Positions 26,157 to 34,248 of a DNA stretch of 64,000 nucleotides are shown here, piece after piece. The stretch is taken from positions 1-64,000 of the forward strand of contig NZ_AVPL01000006.1 in the NCBI RefSeq assembly GCF_000768695.1, in the 5' to 3' direction. Source of the stretch: Knoellia aerolata DSM 18566. Lineage in GTDB: Bacteria > Actinomycetota > Actinomycetes > Actinomycetales > Dermatophilaceae. The translations under genes and the position numbers were made by a program. Each line of letters starts with the position of its first letter. Positions within the stretch are counted from its first letter, which is position 1. A model generated the notes under the pieces. It did no database searches and was not told the DNA's origin. It worked only from the letters and a program-made list of their open reading frames with translations.

Positions 26157-26711
26157 ATGAGCGTCAGCCGCACCAAGAAGATCCTCGTCCCCCTCGCCAC
26201 CCTGACCGTCGCCGGCGCCATCGCCGTGGGCTCGGGTGCGACCTTCACCTCCACGAGCGGCAACACCATCAGCGCCGTCACCGCCGGGTCGCTGACGCAG
26301 GCGAACTCCAAGGCCAACGCCGCGATCTTCGACCTCACCAACATCAAGCCGGGCGACACCGTCATCGGTGCCGTCACCCTGACGAACACGGGCACCCTGC
26401 CGGCCACGTTCAGCCTCACGGAGACCCTGTCGGCCAACGCCTTCGGCGAGAAGACGACGGGCGGCAACTACCTCAAGCTCGTCGTCACCAACGCCACGAC
26501 GAACACCCAGGTGTACTCCGGCGACTTCGGCGGCCTCGTCGACGGCACCGCCACGGCCCTCGGCGAGTTCGCGCCCGCCGCCGTGAACACCTACCGCTTC
26601 ACGGTCACGCTGGACGCGTCCGCCCCGAACAGCGAGCAGGGCAAGACGGCCAACGCCACCTACACGTGGGACTCGGTCCAGCTCGACGCGACGGTCACCG
26701 ACCAGTCCTGA
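26157..26711 (+). CDS. TasA/CalY-like SipW-dependent secreted protein
   Basis: 184 residues. The N-terminal signal (KKILVPLATLTVAGAIAVGS) runs into GATFTSTSGNTISAVTAGSL, the cleavage/mature start typical of TasA- and camelysin-like proteins processed by SipW-type signal peptidases. The mature part is threonine- and asparagine-rich, predicted beta (VTLTNTGTLPATFSL and similar). It has no cysteines. It is likely a fibre or matrix subunit secreted by Sec. The signal peptidase gene follows after a strong stem-loop (26744-26771). The ribosome site is AGGAGAG. Confidence 0.82.
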   Translation: MSVSRTKKILVPLATLTVAGAIAVGSGATFTSTSGNTISAVTAGSLTQANSKANAAIFDLTNIKPGDTVIGAVTLTNTGTLPATFSLTETLSANAFGEKTTGGNYLKLVVTNATTNTQVYSGDFGGLVDGTATALGEFAPAAVNTYRFTVTLDASAPNSEQGKTANATYTWDSVQLDATVTDQS

Positions 26712-26743
26712 CTCCTGCGCACGCCGATCGACATCCGGGTTGA

Positions 26744-26771
26744 GGCAGGGCGCCCCACCGGGCGCCCTGCC
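26744..26771 (+). terminator. 12-bp stem, 4-nt loop between TasA-like and signal peptidase genes
   Basis: GGCAGGGCGCCC and GGGCGCCCTGCC pair perfectly around CACC. There is no U-tract. It lies 33 bp after the TasA-like stop and 91 bp before the signal peptidase ATG. It would partly terminate transcription or protect the upstream mRNA, giving much fibre protein and little peptidase from one operon. Confidence 0.7.
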
Positions 26772-26862
26772 ACCGGCCCAGCCGTCCCACCAGCTCCACT
26801 CGCCTGACCGCACGCCCAACACCCCCAGCCCCCCTCGCCCCTGCCGCACGAAGGAGCCCGAG

Positions 26863-27444
26863 ATGCACCGTTTCGCCCAGGTCGCCCGCCGCTGCGTGCG
26901 AGCGCTCGGGACCCTGCTCCTCCTCGTCGTCACCCTCGGCTGCCTGGCCTACATCGTGCCCGGCCTCCTCGGCTACGAGCGCTACGTCATCACCGGCGGC
27001 TCGATGTCCGGCGCGATCGAGCGCGGCTCGGTCGCCCTCGAGAAGCCCGTGGCCGTCGCGGACCTCGTGGTCGGCGACGTCATCACCTACCTTCCCCCGC
27101 CGGACAGCGGCGTCACGAACCTCGTCACGCACCGCATCACGACGATCGCGCCCGGTGAGGGCGGCACCACCGTCTTCGGCACCCAGGGCGACGCGAACCC
27201 CGACCCCGACCCGTGGATCTTCAGCCTCGCGGAGGGGACCCAGCCGGTCGTCGAGCACGCCGTCCCGTACGTCGGCTACGCCTTCGTCGCCCTGGCGGAC
27301 CCGCAGGTGCGGATGGTCGCCATCGGTGGCCCGGCGGCGGTCATCGCCCTGCTGGCCCTGCGCGACCTCGTCGGCGCCCTGCGCCCCTCGCGGACGCCCG
27401 GTCGACGGACGTCCACCCGCACGGGAGCCGGGCTCCCCGTCTGA
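26863..27444 (+). CDS. SipW-type signal peptidase I
   Basis: 193 residues. An N-terminal membrane anchor (ALGTLLLLVVTLGCLAYIVP) is followed by VITGGSMSGAIERGS with the catalytic serine. A histidine in THRITTI takes the place of the usual lysine, as in the ER/archaeal-like SipW class. A second hydrophobic segment lies near the C-terminus (VRMVAIGGPAAVIALLALRD). It cleaves SipW-dependent substrates, here probably the upstream TasA-like protein and the Ig-like protein downstream. The start at 26863 has AAGGAG upstream. A hairpin follows the gene. Confidence 0.88.
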   Translation: MHRFAQVARRCVRALGTLLLLVVTLGCLAYIVPGLLGYERYVITGGSMSGAIERGSVALEKPVAVADLVVGDVITYLPPPDSGVTNLVTHRITTIAPGEGGTTVFGTQGDANPDPDPWIFSLAEGTQPVVEHAVPYVGYAFVALADPQVRMVAIGGPAAVIALLALRDLVGALRPSRTPGRRTSTRTGAGLPV

Positions 27445-27458
27445 TCCCTGCCCCGGCG

Positions 27459-27487
27459 GTTCCCCGTGATGTAGCAAACGGGGGAAC
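27459..27487 (+). terminator. hairpin after signal peptidase gene
   Basis: GTTCCCCGT pairs with ACGGGGGAAC (one extra G) around a 10-nt loop. It lies 15 bp after the peptidase stop and before the second GTGGAG-N10-TAGCGT block, so it separates two transcription units. Confidence 0.5.
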
Positions 27488-27513
27488 TCCCGGGGCAGAT
27501 CTGTGGAAGAGCA

Positions 27514-27535
27514 GTGGAGCCCTCCTCACTAGCGT
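27514..27535 (+). promoter_or_regulatory. GTGGAG-N10-TAGCGT promoter-like block
   Basis: The spacing is identical to the block at 26076-26097 before the TasA-like gene. It lies 68 bp upstream of the GTG start of the Ig-like protein. Confidence 0.45.
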
Positions 27536-27603
27536 GGGTGCTGACGCCAGAGCTCCTGCCCACCACCCACCTTGCCGTCCCACAGCTCGAGAAGGAGGAC
27601 ACC

Positions 27604-29424
27604 GTGACGAGGACTCCTCGCTCGCTGCAGCTCCTCCTTCTCGCTGCCCTCGCCGCGGTGCTCACCGTCTGCTTCCCGGGCTTCTCGTCGGCCACCTTCA
27701 CCGCCCGCACCTCGGCCACGGCCACGGTGAGGGCCGCCGTCGACTGGACCCCCCCGACCGTGTCGGTCGTCAGCCCCGGGAGTGCGGTCAAGGGCACCGC
27801 CACGATCGCGGTGACCGCTGCCGACGGGGAGACGGGCATCGCCTCGGTCACCCTCGAGCAGCTCGCCCCCGGCGCCTCCGTCTGGGCGACGATCTGCACC
27901 GACACGGTCGCGCCCTGGTCGTGCGCCTGGGCCACCGGCGCTGCGGGTGTCGTGGACGGGCAGTACTCGCTGCGCGCCCGCGCCACCGACCACAGCGGCT
28001 ACGAGGCGACGTCGGACTCCGTGCGCACGACCGTCGCCAACAACGTCCTCGTCGTGCTCACCTCGCCCGGTGACGTGGTGCGCGGCACCGTCGCTCTGCC
28101 CACCTCGGTGTACAACGCTCCGGTCACGCACACGGTCCGGGTCGAGTACGCCGCCGCCGGCACCACCACGTGGAAGACGATCTGCACCGGCCTCACCAGC
28201 CCCTACGGCTGCAGCTGGAACACGTCGGCCCACCCGGCCGGCGACTACGACCTCCGGTCCGTCCTCACCGCCGGGACGACCCAGACCGCCTCGGTCACGG
28301 TCGAGGCCGTCACCATCGACAATGTGCCGCCGAGCGTCACCATGGTCGACCCCGGCACCCCGCTGAGCGGCACCCGGACCTTCGCGGCCACCTCCGCCGA
28401 CGCCGACTCCGGCGTGGCCGCGGTCGTCATCCAGCATCAGCGCAGCGGCACCTCCACCTGGCAGGACCTGTGCACGATCTCCGACGAGCCGTGGTCCTGC
28501 CGCGTCGCCACGTCGGTGCTCCTCGACGGGACCTACGCCTTCCGCGCGGTCGCCATCGATGTCGCCGGCAACCAGGCCACCTCGGCGACCGTCGCGAACC
28601 GGGTCGTGGACAACACGGTCTCCTCGATCACGGTCGACGTCCCCGCGACCCTCAACGGCACCGTCACCGTCACCGCGGCGGCCAGCTCGACCGCCGGTGT
28701 CACCTCGGTCCGCATCCAGGTCGCGCCGACCGGGACGAGCGCGTGGACCGACCTGTGCACCGACACCACCTCGCCCTACGCGTGCACCTGGGACACGACC
28801 ACCGTCGCCGACGGCCTCCACGACGTCCGCGGCATCCTCCTGGACGGCCAGGGCCAGACGCTGACCTCGGCCGTCGTGGCCTCGCAGCTGGTCGACAACG
28901 CCCCGCTGCGTGGTGCCGACGTGCAGAGCGCGAACGGTGGCGCCTCGGTCGGCCGGGCGGACAGCGGCGACACCCTGACCCTCACGTACACCACGCAGGT
29001 CGACCTCACGAAGGTCACCGCCGGCTGGAGCGGCGACGGCAAGCCGGTCCTCGTCCGCCTCCGCGACGGGGCGACTTTGGGCAAGACCGGCACCGACGAC
29101 ACCGTCGACGTGCAGCTCCCCGGCAGCAGTGTGGTCAACGTCGGCTCGGTCAACCTGCGACGCGACTACGTCAAGGCCGGCAAGTCGATGCAGTTCAACG
29201 CCACGATGACCGCGGGGACGGTGACGACGAGCACCGGCGTCATCCGCACGACCATCACGCTGCGGCTCGGTGCGGTCGTCGGGTCCGGCAACAGCGCCCT
29301 CAAGACGTCCTCCACGAACGGTGCGATGGTCTGGACCCCGTCGGCCGCGGTCACCGACGTGCAGGGCCGTCCCTGCTCGACGACCCCGGTCACCGAGACC
29401 GGCGCGTCGGACCGGGACCTCTGA
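27604..29424 (+). CDS. secreted protein with four Ig-like repeats, SipW-dependent type signal
   Basis: 606 residues from the GTG at 27604, behind GAAGGAGG. The signal (LQLLLLAALAAVLTVCFPGF) ends in SSATFTARTSATATV, the same SATFT motif as in the TasA-like protein, so it is a likely SipW substrate. Four repeats follow (about 50-145, 147-238, 242-337 and 341-432). Each has a W..(I/L)CT...C segment with cysteines exactly 9 apart (98/107, 194/203, 290/299, 385/394), suggesting one disulfide per repeat. Residues 435-606 are a separate, unrecognised beta-rich domain. There is no LPXTG or membrane anchor. It probably assembles on the fibre or the cell surface. Confidence 0.84.
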   Translation: MTRTPRSLQLLLLAALAAVLTVCFPGFSSATFTARTSATATVRAAVDWTPPTVSVVSPGSAVKGTATIAVTAADGETGIASVTLEQLAPGASVWATICTDTVAPWSCAWATGAAGVVDGQYSLRARATDHSGYEATSDSVRTTVANNVLVVLTSPGDVVRGTVALPTSVYNAPVTHTVRVEYAAAGTTTWKTICTGLTSPYGCSWNTSAHPAGDYDLRSVLTAGTTQTASVTVEAVTIDNVPPSVTMVDPGTPLSGTRTFAATSADADSGVAAVVIQHQRSGTSTWQDLCTISDEPWSCRVATSVLLDGTYAFRAVAIDVAGNQATSATVANRVVDNTVSSITVDVPATLNGTVTVTAAASSTAGVTSVRIQVAPTGTSAWTDLCTDTTSPYACTWDTTTVADGLHDVRGILLDGQGQTLTSAVVASQLVDNAPLRGADVQSANGGASVGRADSGDTLTLTYTTQVDLTKVTAGWSGDGKPVLVRLRDGATLGKTGTDDTVDVQLPGSSVVNVGSVNLRRDYVKAGKSMQFNATMTAGTVTTSTGVIRTTITLRLGAVVGSGNSALKTSSTNGAMVWTPSAAVTDVQGRPCSTTPVTETGASDRDL

Positions 29425-29789
29425 TGCCCCGGGAGCTGACGGTCGCGTCACGGTGGGCCGCGGTCGCAGCGCTGCTGCTCGCCGCCGTCCTCGTGGAGCG
29501 TTCGGTCCACGCCGCCTCGACCAGCGCCCTGGTCCTCCAGGGGGTGGTCGCACTCCTCGCGGTCCTCGGCGGGGTCAAGATGTGGCTGCACAACTGCTTC
29601 GAGTCGCACCTCGTCGTCGTGCTCGCCGTGGCGGCGACGGCGATCGGGACCGTGCTGAGCCTCACCCTGGGCATGCCCGGCAGCGCGCGGACGGACCTGT
29701 CGGCGGCGCACGTCGTCACCTTCGTCCTCTCCGCGGCCATCGGTGTCCTGCTCGTGGCCGACGCCCGGGCGCGCGGCGCCACGCGCTGA
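29424..29789 (+). CDS. small four-helix membrane protein, unknown
   Basis: 121 residues. The ATG overlaps the previous stop by 1 bp (TGATG). Four hydrophobic segments are seen (about 10-26, 34-50, 62-80 and 95-113). KMWLHNCFESH between helices 2 and 3 is the only polar stretch with Cys/His. I do not recognise a family. It is coupled to the Ig-like secreted protein gene, so it may help anchor or export that product (inference). Confidence 0.72.
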   Translation: MPRELTVASRWAAVAALLLAAVLVERSVHAASTSALVLQGVVALLAVLGGVKMWLHNCFESHLVVVLAVAATAIGTVLSLTLGMPGSARTDLSAAHVVTFVLSAAIGVLLVADARARGATR

Positions 29790-29803
29790 CCGCGCCGGGG
29801 TCG

Positions 29804-29809
29804 TATGCT
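29804..29809 (+). promoter_or_regulatory. -10 box (TATGCT) of the two-component operon
   Basis: TATGCT ends 8 nt before the ATG at 29818 with no Shine-Dalgarno sequence, which suggests a leaderless or near-leaderless transcript. Confidence 0.4.
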
Positions 29810-29817
29810 CTCGCCTC

Positions 29818-30528
29818 ATGGGGGCCCACGTGCTCGTCGTCGAGGACGACGACAAGATCGCCGCGCCGCTGGTGCGCACTCTGGAGCGAGAGGGCTACGA
29901 GGTCGAGCGGCTGGCCGAGGGACTCCCCGCGCTGCCCCGCCTGGCCAGCGGTGAGATCGACCTCCTGCTGCTCGACCTCGGCCTGCCCGACGTCGACGGG
30001 CTCGACGTCTGCCGCAGCGCCCGTGAGGGCGGCTTCACCGGCGGCATCATCATCCTCACCGCCCGGGACGGCGAGCTCGACCTCGTCGTCGGGCTCGACG
30101 TCGGGGCCGACGACTACCTCGCCAAGCCGTTCGGGCTGTCCGTGCTCCTCGCCCGGGTCCGCGCCCTCGTGCGGCGCGGATCCGGCGCCGTCGCCACGGC
30201 ACCGGTCGAGGACGTGCCGGCCGCCCCGAGCGGGCGGACGCTGCGTGTCGACGTCACGGCGCGCCGCATCTGGGTCGGCGGCAGCGAGCTCGCCGCGACC
30301 TCCAAGGAGTTCGACGTGCTCGCGCTGCTCGACCGGACCCGCGGGGCCGTGGTGAGCCGGGAGCGGCTGATCAGCGAGGTGTGGGACGAGAACTGGTACG
30401 GCTCGACCAAGACCCTCGACGCGACGGTCGGCCGGCTCCGCCAGAAGCTCGACGACGCGCGGGCGCCGGCGCAGGTGACGACGGTGCGTGGGGTGGGATT
30501 CCGGCTCGAGGACCTCGCCGATGCGTGA
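29818..30528 (+). CDS. OmpR/PhoB-family response regulator
   Basis: 236 residues. The receiver starts VLVVEDDDKIAAPLVRTLE (acidic pair), with the phospho-acceptor aspartate in LLLLDLGLPDVDGLD and the lysine in DDYLAKPFGL. The winged-helix output domain (about 140-232) has LAATSKEFDVLALLDR and TVRGVGFRLE. It overlaps the kinase gene by 8 bp, so the two are made together. It may control the surface-structure locus just upstream. Confidence 0.92.
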   Translation: MGAHVLVVEDDDKIAAPLVRTLEREGYEVERLAEGLPALPRLASGEIDLLLLDLGLPDVDGLDVCRSAREGGFTGGIIILTARDGELDLVVGLDVGADDYLAKPFGLSVLLARVRALVRRGSGAVATAPVEDVPAAPSGRTLRVDVTARRIWVGGSELAATSKEFDVLALLDRTRGAVVSRERLISEVWDENWYGSTKTLDATVGRLRQKLDDARAPAQVTTVRGVGFRLEDLADA

Positions 30529-31804
30529 GCGGCTCGTCGCGGCGCTCGTCGGCATGACGATCGCGATGATCGCGATGTACGGCATTCCCCGCGCCTACCT
30601 GCTCGCCGACCTCGTCACCACCCAGGAGAACCGCACGGTCGAGAGGTCAGCCGACCTCCTCACCGTGGTGATCGCGGAGCGCAGCACGGCGGCCACCCCG
30701 GTCACCTCGGCGTTCCTCGAGAGCCTGCTGGGCGAGGGTGAGGGCATCGAGTACGTCGCGCCCGACGACACCGTGGTGGTTGCCGGCGAGCAGACCACCG
30801 GGTCCTCGGACGACATCGTCGAGCGGCGCACGCTCGAGGGCGGCGGCTCGCTCACGGTGACCCGCGCGGGCGCCCTCGTCGACCAGCGGGTCTCGGAGGC
30901 GCTGCTGCCGCTCATCGTCATCGGCCTGGCCCTCGTCGTCCTCGCGGCAGGTCTGGGCTTCGTCCTCGCCCGGCGACTGGCCCGGCCCTTCGCCGAGCTC
31001 GCCGACGCGGCCGACCACCTCGGCCAGGCCCGCTTCGACGTCGAGCTCCCGCACTACTCGATCCCGGAGGCCGAGGCGATCGGCGCCGCCCTGCGCCGCT
31101 CCTCGGCGCAGCTCGACCTCCTCGTCGCGCGCGAGCGGGAGTTCGCGGCCAACGTCTCGCACCAGCTGCGCACCCCCGTCACCGCGCTACGGCTGACGCT
31201 CGAGGACCTCGCGATGTGGCCCGAGACCCCGCCGGCCGTCGCGGCCGAGCTGACCGAGAACATGTCGGAGCTGGACCGGCTCAGCACCGCCATCACCGAG
31301 ATCCTCGACCTCTCCCGGGGCCGCCGCCTCGGGGACGCCGTCGACCTCGACCTCTCGGAGCTCGTGGCCGAGGCGATCGACCGGTGGCGGCCGAAGTTCA
31401 GCGCCGCGGGCCGTGAGCTGCTCCACGAGCCCGCCCTGCCCGTGCTCGCCCACGTCGTGCCCGGCCCCGTGGTCCAGATCCTCGACGTCCTCCTCGAGAA
31501 CGCCTGCTCGCACGGGGAGGGGGAGGTCGTCGCCGGTGCGCGGGACCTCGGCAAGTTCCTCCACCTCGGCGTCGTCGACGAGGGCGAGCGCGCCGTCGGC
31601 AACGAGGTGTTCCAGCGCGGTGCCAGCTCAGTCGACAGCCAGGGGCACGGGCTGGGGCTCACGATCGCCTCCCAGCTGGCCAGCTCGGTCGGTGGCTACC
31701 TCACCCTGGCCGACGCGCCCACGACGACGTTCGTCCTCGTCCTCCCGGCCACGGTCGAGGAGATCAGCCAGCTCTCGTCGGCCTCGTCGGCTCTCGCCCG
31801 CTGA
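30521..31804 (+). CDS. sensor histidine kinase
   Basis: 427 residues. It has two membrane helices (about 5-24 and 131-152) enclosing a sensor region of about 105 residues. A HAMP-like linker follows. The H-box FAANVSHQLRTPVTALRL contains the phosphorylated histidine. The ATPase domain has N-box VLLENACSHGEGEV and G-box QGHGLGLTIAS. The kinase partners the OmpR-type regulator. The sensor region is charged and has no recognised ligand domain, so the signal is unknown. Confidence 0.9.
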   Translation: MRERLVAALVGMTIAMIAMYGIPRAYLLADLVTTQENRTVERSADLLTVVIAERSTAATPVTSAFLESLLGEGEGIEYVAPDDTVVVAGEQTTGSSDDIVERRTLEGGGSLTVTRAGALVDQRVSEALLPLIVIGLALVVLAAGLGFVLARRLARPFAELADAADHLGQARFDVELPHYSIPEAEAIGAALRRSSAQLDLLVAREREFAANVSHQLRTPVTALRLTLEDLAMWPETPPAVAAELTENMSELDRLSTAITEILDLSRGRRLGDAVDLDLSELVAEAIDRWRPKFSAAGRELLHEPALPVLAHVVPGPVVQILDVLLENACSHGEGEVVAGARDLGKFLHLGVVDEGERAVGNEVFQRGASSVDSQGHGLGLTIASQLASSVGGYLTLADAPTTTFVLVLPATVEEISQLSSASSALAR

Positions 31805-31845
31805 GGCCCCCGGCTCGTCGTCGAGACTGAGCGGGAAGGCGCCGG

Positions 31846-32709
31846 CTAGAACACCGGACGCCCGCCGGTCACGCCCAGCACGGTCCCCGAGACGTAGCTC
31901 GCCTCGTCGGACGCGAGGAAGACGTACGCGGCGGCCACCTCGACCGGGTGCCCGGCCCTGCCCAGCGGGGTGTCCGAGCCGAAGCCCTCGACCTTCTCCG
32001 GCGGCATCGTCGCGGGGATGAGCGGCGTCCAGATCGGGCCCGGGGCGACGGCGTTGACGCGGACGCCGCGCGGACCGAGCTCGCTGGCGAGGTTGACGAC
32101 CATGTTGTTGAGCGCCGCCTTCGTCGCGGCGTAGTCGAGCAGGTTCTCGGACGGCTCGTAGGCCTGGATCGACGTCGTGACGATGACCGAGCCGCCGGTC
32201 CTCTCGAGGTCCGCGGCGAGCGCCTGGACGAGCCAGAACGTCGAGAAGACGTTGGTGGCGAAGGTGCGCTGGATCTGCTCGGGCGGGAAGGCCTCCAGGT
32301 CGTCGAACGTCATCTGGTAGGCGGCGTTGCAGACGAGGACGTCCAGCCCGCCGAGGACCTCCACGGCGTCCCGGGCCAGCTGCTGGTTGGCCGCGAGCTC
32401 GGTGAGGTCGGTGGCGAACAGGTGGGCGGTGCCACCGCTCTCGCTGACGACCCGAACGGTGTCCTCGGCGTCGGCCTGCTCCTGCGGGAGATGGGCGATC
32501 GCGACCGTCGCGCCCTCCTTGGCCATGGTGATCGCGACGGCGCGCCCGATGCCCGAGTCGCCGCCCGTGACGAGCACTCGTTTGCCCCCGAGACGGTCGC
32601 GGCCCGTCCACGACGACTCGCCGTGGTCGGGCGTGGGGCGGAGCTCGTCGGTGGTTCCCGGCCAGTCCTGCGACTGGCGGGGGATGTCGGTGAGCTCGGG
32701 ACGCGTCAT
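31846..32709 (-). CDS. SDR family oxidoreductase (stress-type, YhdG/YgfF-like)
   Basis: 287 residues. An N-terminal tail of about 38 residues (IPRQSQDWPGTTDELRPTPD) is followed by VLVTGGDSGIGRAVAITMAK. The catalytic YxxxK is YAATK. The length, tail and the PGPIWTPLIP segment match stress-induced SDRs such as Bacillus YhdF/YhxC. The start at 32709 has an AGGAGGA ribosome site. Neighbours are a two-component kinase (convergent) and an LLM enzyme (divergent, 66 bp). Confidence 0.87.
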   Translation of the reverse strand: MTRPELTDIPRQSQDWPGTTDELRPTPDHGESSWTGRDRLGGKRVLVTGGDSGIGRAVAITMAKEGATVAIAHLPQEQADAEDTVRVVSESGGTAHLFATDLTELAANQQLARDAVEVLGGLDVLVCNAAYQMTFDDLEAFPPEQIQRTFATNVFSTFWLVQALAADLERTGGSVIVTTSIQAYEPSENLLDYAATKAALNNMVVNLASELGPRGVRVNAVAPGPIWTPLIPATMPPEKVEGFGSDTPLGRAGHPVEVAAAYVFLASDEASYVSGTVLGVTGGRPVF

Positions 32710-32764
32710 GGGTCCTCCTGTGGCGGGGATGGGTACACGTCACGTCCTACCCACCCTGCACTGG

Positions 32765-32770
32765 GACAAT
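32765..32770 (+). promoter_or_regulatory. -10 box (GACAAT) for leaderless LLM-hemerythrin transcript
   Basis: GACAAT ends 5 nt before the ATG at 32776. No RBS is present between. Confidence 0.35.
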
Positions 32771-32775
32771 GCCTC

Positions 32776-34248
32776 ATGCCCGACTACGGTCTCGACCTCG
32801 AGTTCGGGATCTTCCCGACCCCCGACGCCTCCCGTCACCACGAGGTGCTCGAGCTGGCCCAGCTCGCCGACGTGCTCGGGCTCGACCACGTGAGCATCCA
32901 GGACCACCCCTACCAGGCGGCGCACCTCGACACGTGGACGCTGCTGTCGGCGATCGGCTCCCGCACGAGCCAGGTTCGCCTGTCGACCAACGTGGCCAAC
33001 CTGCCGCTCCGGCCACCCGTGGTGCTCGCGAAGGCGGCGGCCACCCTCGACCTCCTCACGGGCGGGCGGGTGGAGCTGGGCCTCGGGGCCGGGGCGTTCT
33101 GGGACGGCATCGTCGCGGCCGGGGGCGAGCGGCGGACGCCGGGAGAGTCGGTCGACGCGCTGGCCGAGGCGGTCACGGTGATGCGGGCCTTCTGGGCCGG
33201 TGAGCCGGGCCGGTTCGAGGGCGAGCACTACGCGACCAAGGGCCTGCGTCCAGGGCCACGTCCGGCCCACGACATCCCGATCTGGCTCGGTGCCTACCGG
33301 CCACGGATGATCCGGCTGACCGGCCGGGTCGCCGACGGCTGGGTCCCGAGCATGGCCTACGCCGACCCGTCGACCCTGCCGGACCTCAGTGCCCGGCTCG
33401 ACGAGGCCGCGGTCACGGCGGGTCGTGCACCTCGGGACATTCGCCGGATCTACAACATCTCCGGCCGGTTCGGCTCGGGGTCGGGTCTGTTCCAGGGCGG
33501 TCCGGGCGACTGGGCCGAGCAGCTCACCGACCTCGCTGTCGGCCTCGGCATGTGCACCTTCATCCTCGGCGCCGACGAACCGGACGTCGTCCGGCGCTTC
33601 GCCGAGGAGGTCGTGCCGTTGGCGCGCGAGCTCGTGGCGGCCGAGCGTGGGGGCGGCCAGCCGGACGAGGCGACGCCGACCCGCGTTGCCGGCGTTCCCC
33701 CGGCGGTGCACACCGTTGCGGCGCAGGACCCGTCGACGTTCACCCCCGAGCAGCTGGCGGTCCCCCGACACCTCGTCGAGGTCCACGACCACCTCCGGCG
33801 CGAGCTCGAGCAGGTCCGCGACATCGTCCGGCAGGTGCGGGAGGGGCATGAGAGCGTCGGGGCCGCCCGGTCGGTCATCAACACCATGACCATGCGCCAG
33901 AACAACTGGACGCTCGGCGCCTACTGCGAGTCCTACTGCCGCATCGTCACGGGTCACCACACCAATGAGGACCGGGGGATCTTCCCCCACCTGGTGCGGG
34001 CCGACCCCGCACTCGAGCCGGTCGTCACGCGGCTCCACGACGAGCACGAGGTGATCGCCGGCCTCCTCGACGGGCTCGACCGGGCCCTCGTGGCGCTCGT
34101 CGGTGACGCGGGCCACGGCTCCACGGGGAAGCGCGCCCTGGACGGGCTGTCCGACGCCCTCGACGCCCTCTCCGACTCCCTGCTGGCCCACCTGTCCTAC
34201 GAGGAGGAGGCGCTCCATGACCCGCTCGCCGTCCACGGCTTCGGCTGA
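32776..34248 (+). CDS. LLM-class flavin-dependent oxidoreductase fused to a hemerythrin domain
   Basis: 490 residues. Residues about 1-290 are an LLM (bacterial luciferase-like, F420 or FMN) barrel: LEFGIFPTPDASRHHEVLEL, RVELGLGAGAFWDGI and IPIWLGAYRPRMIRLTGRVA. Residues about 320-485 are a hemerythrin-like four-helix bundle with metal ligands in LVEVHDHLRREL, HHTNEDRGIFP, LHDEHEVI and HLSYEEEAL. A di-iron site could sense oxygen, NO or redox state and control or feed the flavin domain (inference). The single frame shows no break at the junction. The next gene overlaps by 32 bp. Confidence 0.88.
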   Translation: MPDYGLDLEFGIFPTPDASRHHEVLELAQLADVLGLDHVSIQDHPYQAAHLDTWTLLSAIGSRTSQVRLSTNVANLPLRPPVVLAKAAATLDLLTGGRVELGLGAGAFWDGIVAAGGERRTPGESVDALAEAVTVMRAFWAGEPGRFEGEHYATKGLRPGPRPAHDIPIWLGAYRPRMIRLTGRVADGWVPSMAYADPSTLPDLSARLDEAAVTAGRAPRDIRRIYNISGRFGSGSGLFQGGPGDWAEQLTDLAVGLGMCTFILGADEPDVVRRFAEEVVPLARELVAAERGGGQPDEATPTRVAGVPPAVHTVAAQDPSTFTPEQLAVPRHLVEVHDHLRRELEQVRDIVRQVREGHESVGAARSVINTMTMRQNNWTLGAYCESYCRIVTGHHTNEDRGIFPHLVRADPALEPVVTRLHDEHEVIAGLLDGLDRALVALVGDAGHGSTGKRALDGLSDALDALSDSLLAHLSYEEEALHDPLAVHGFG

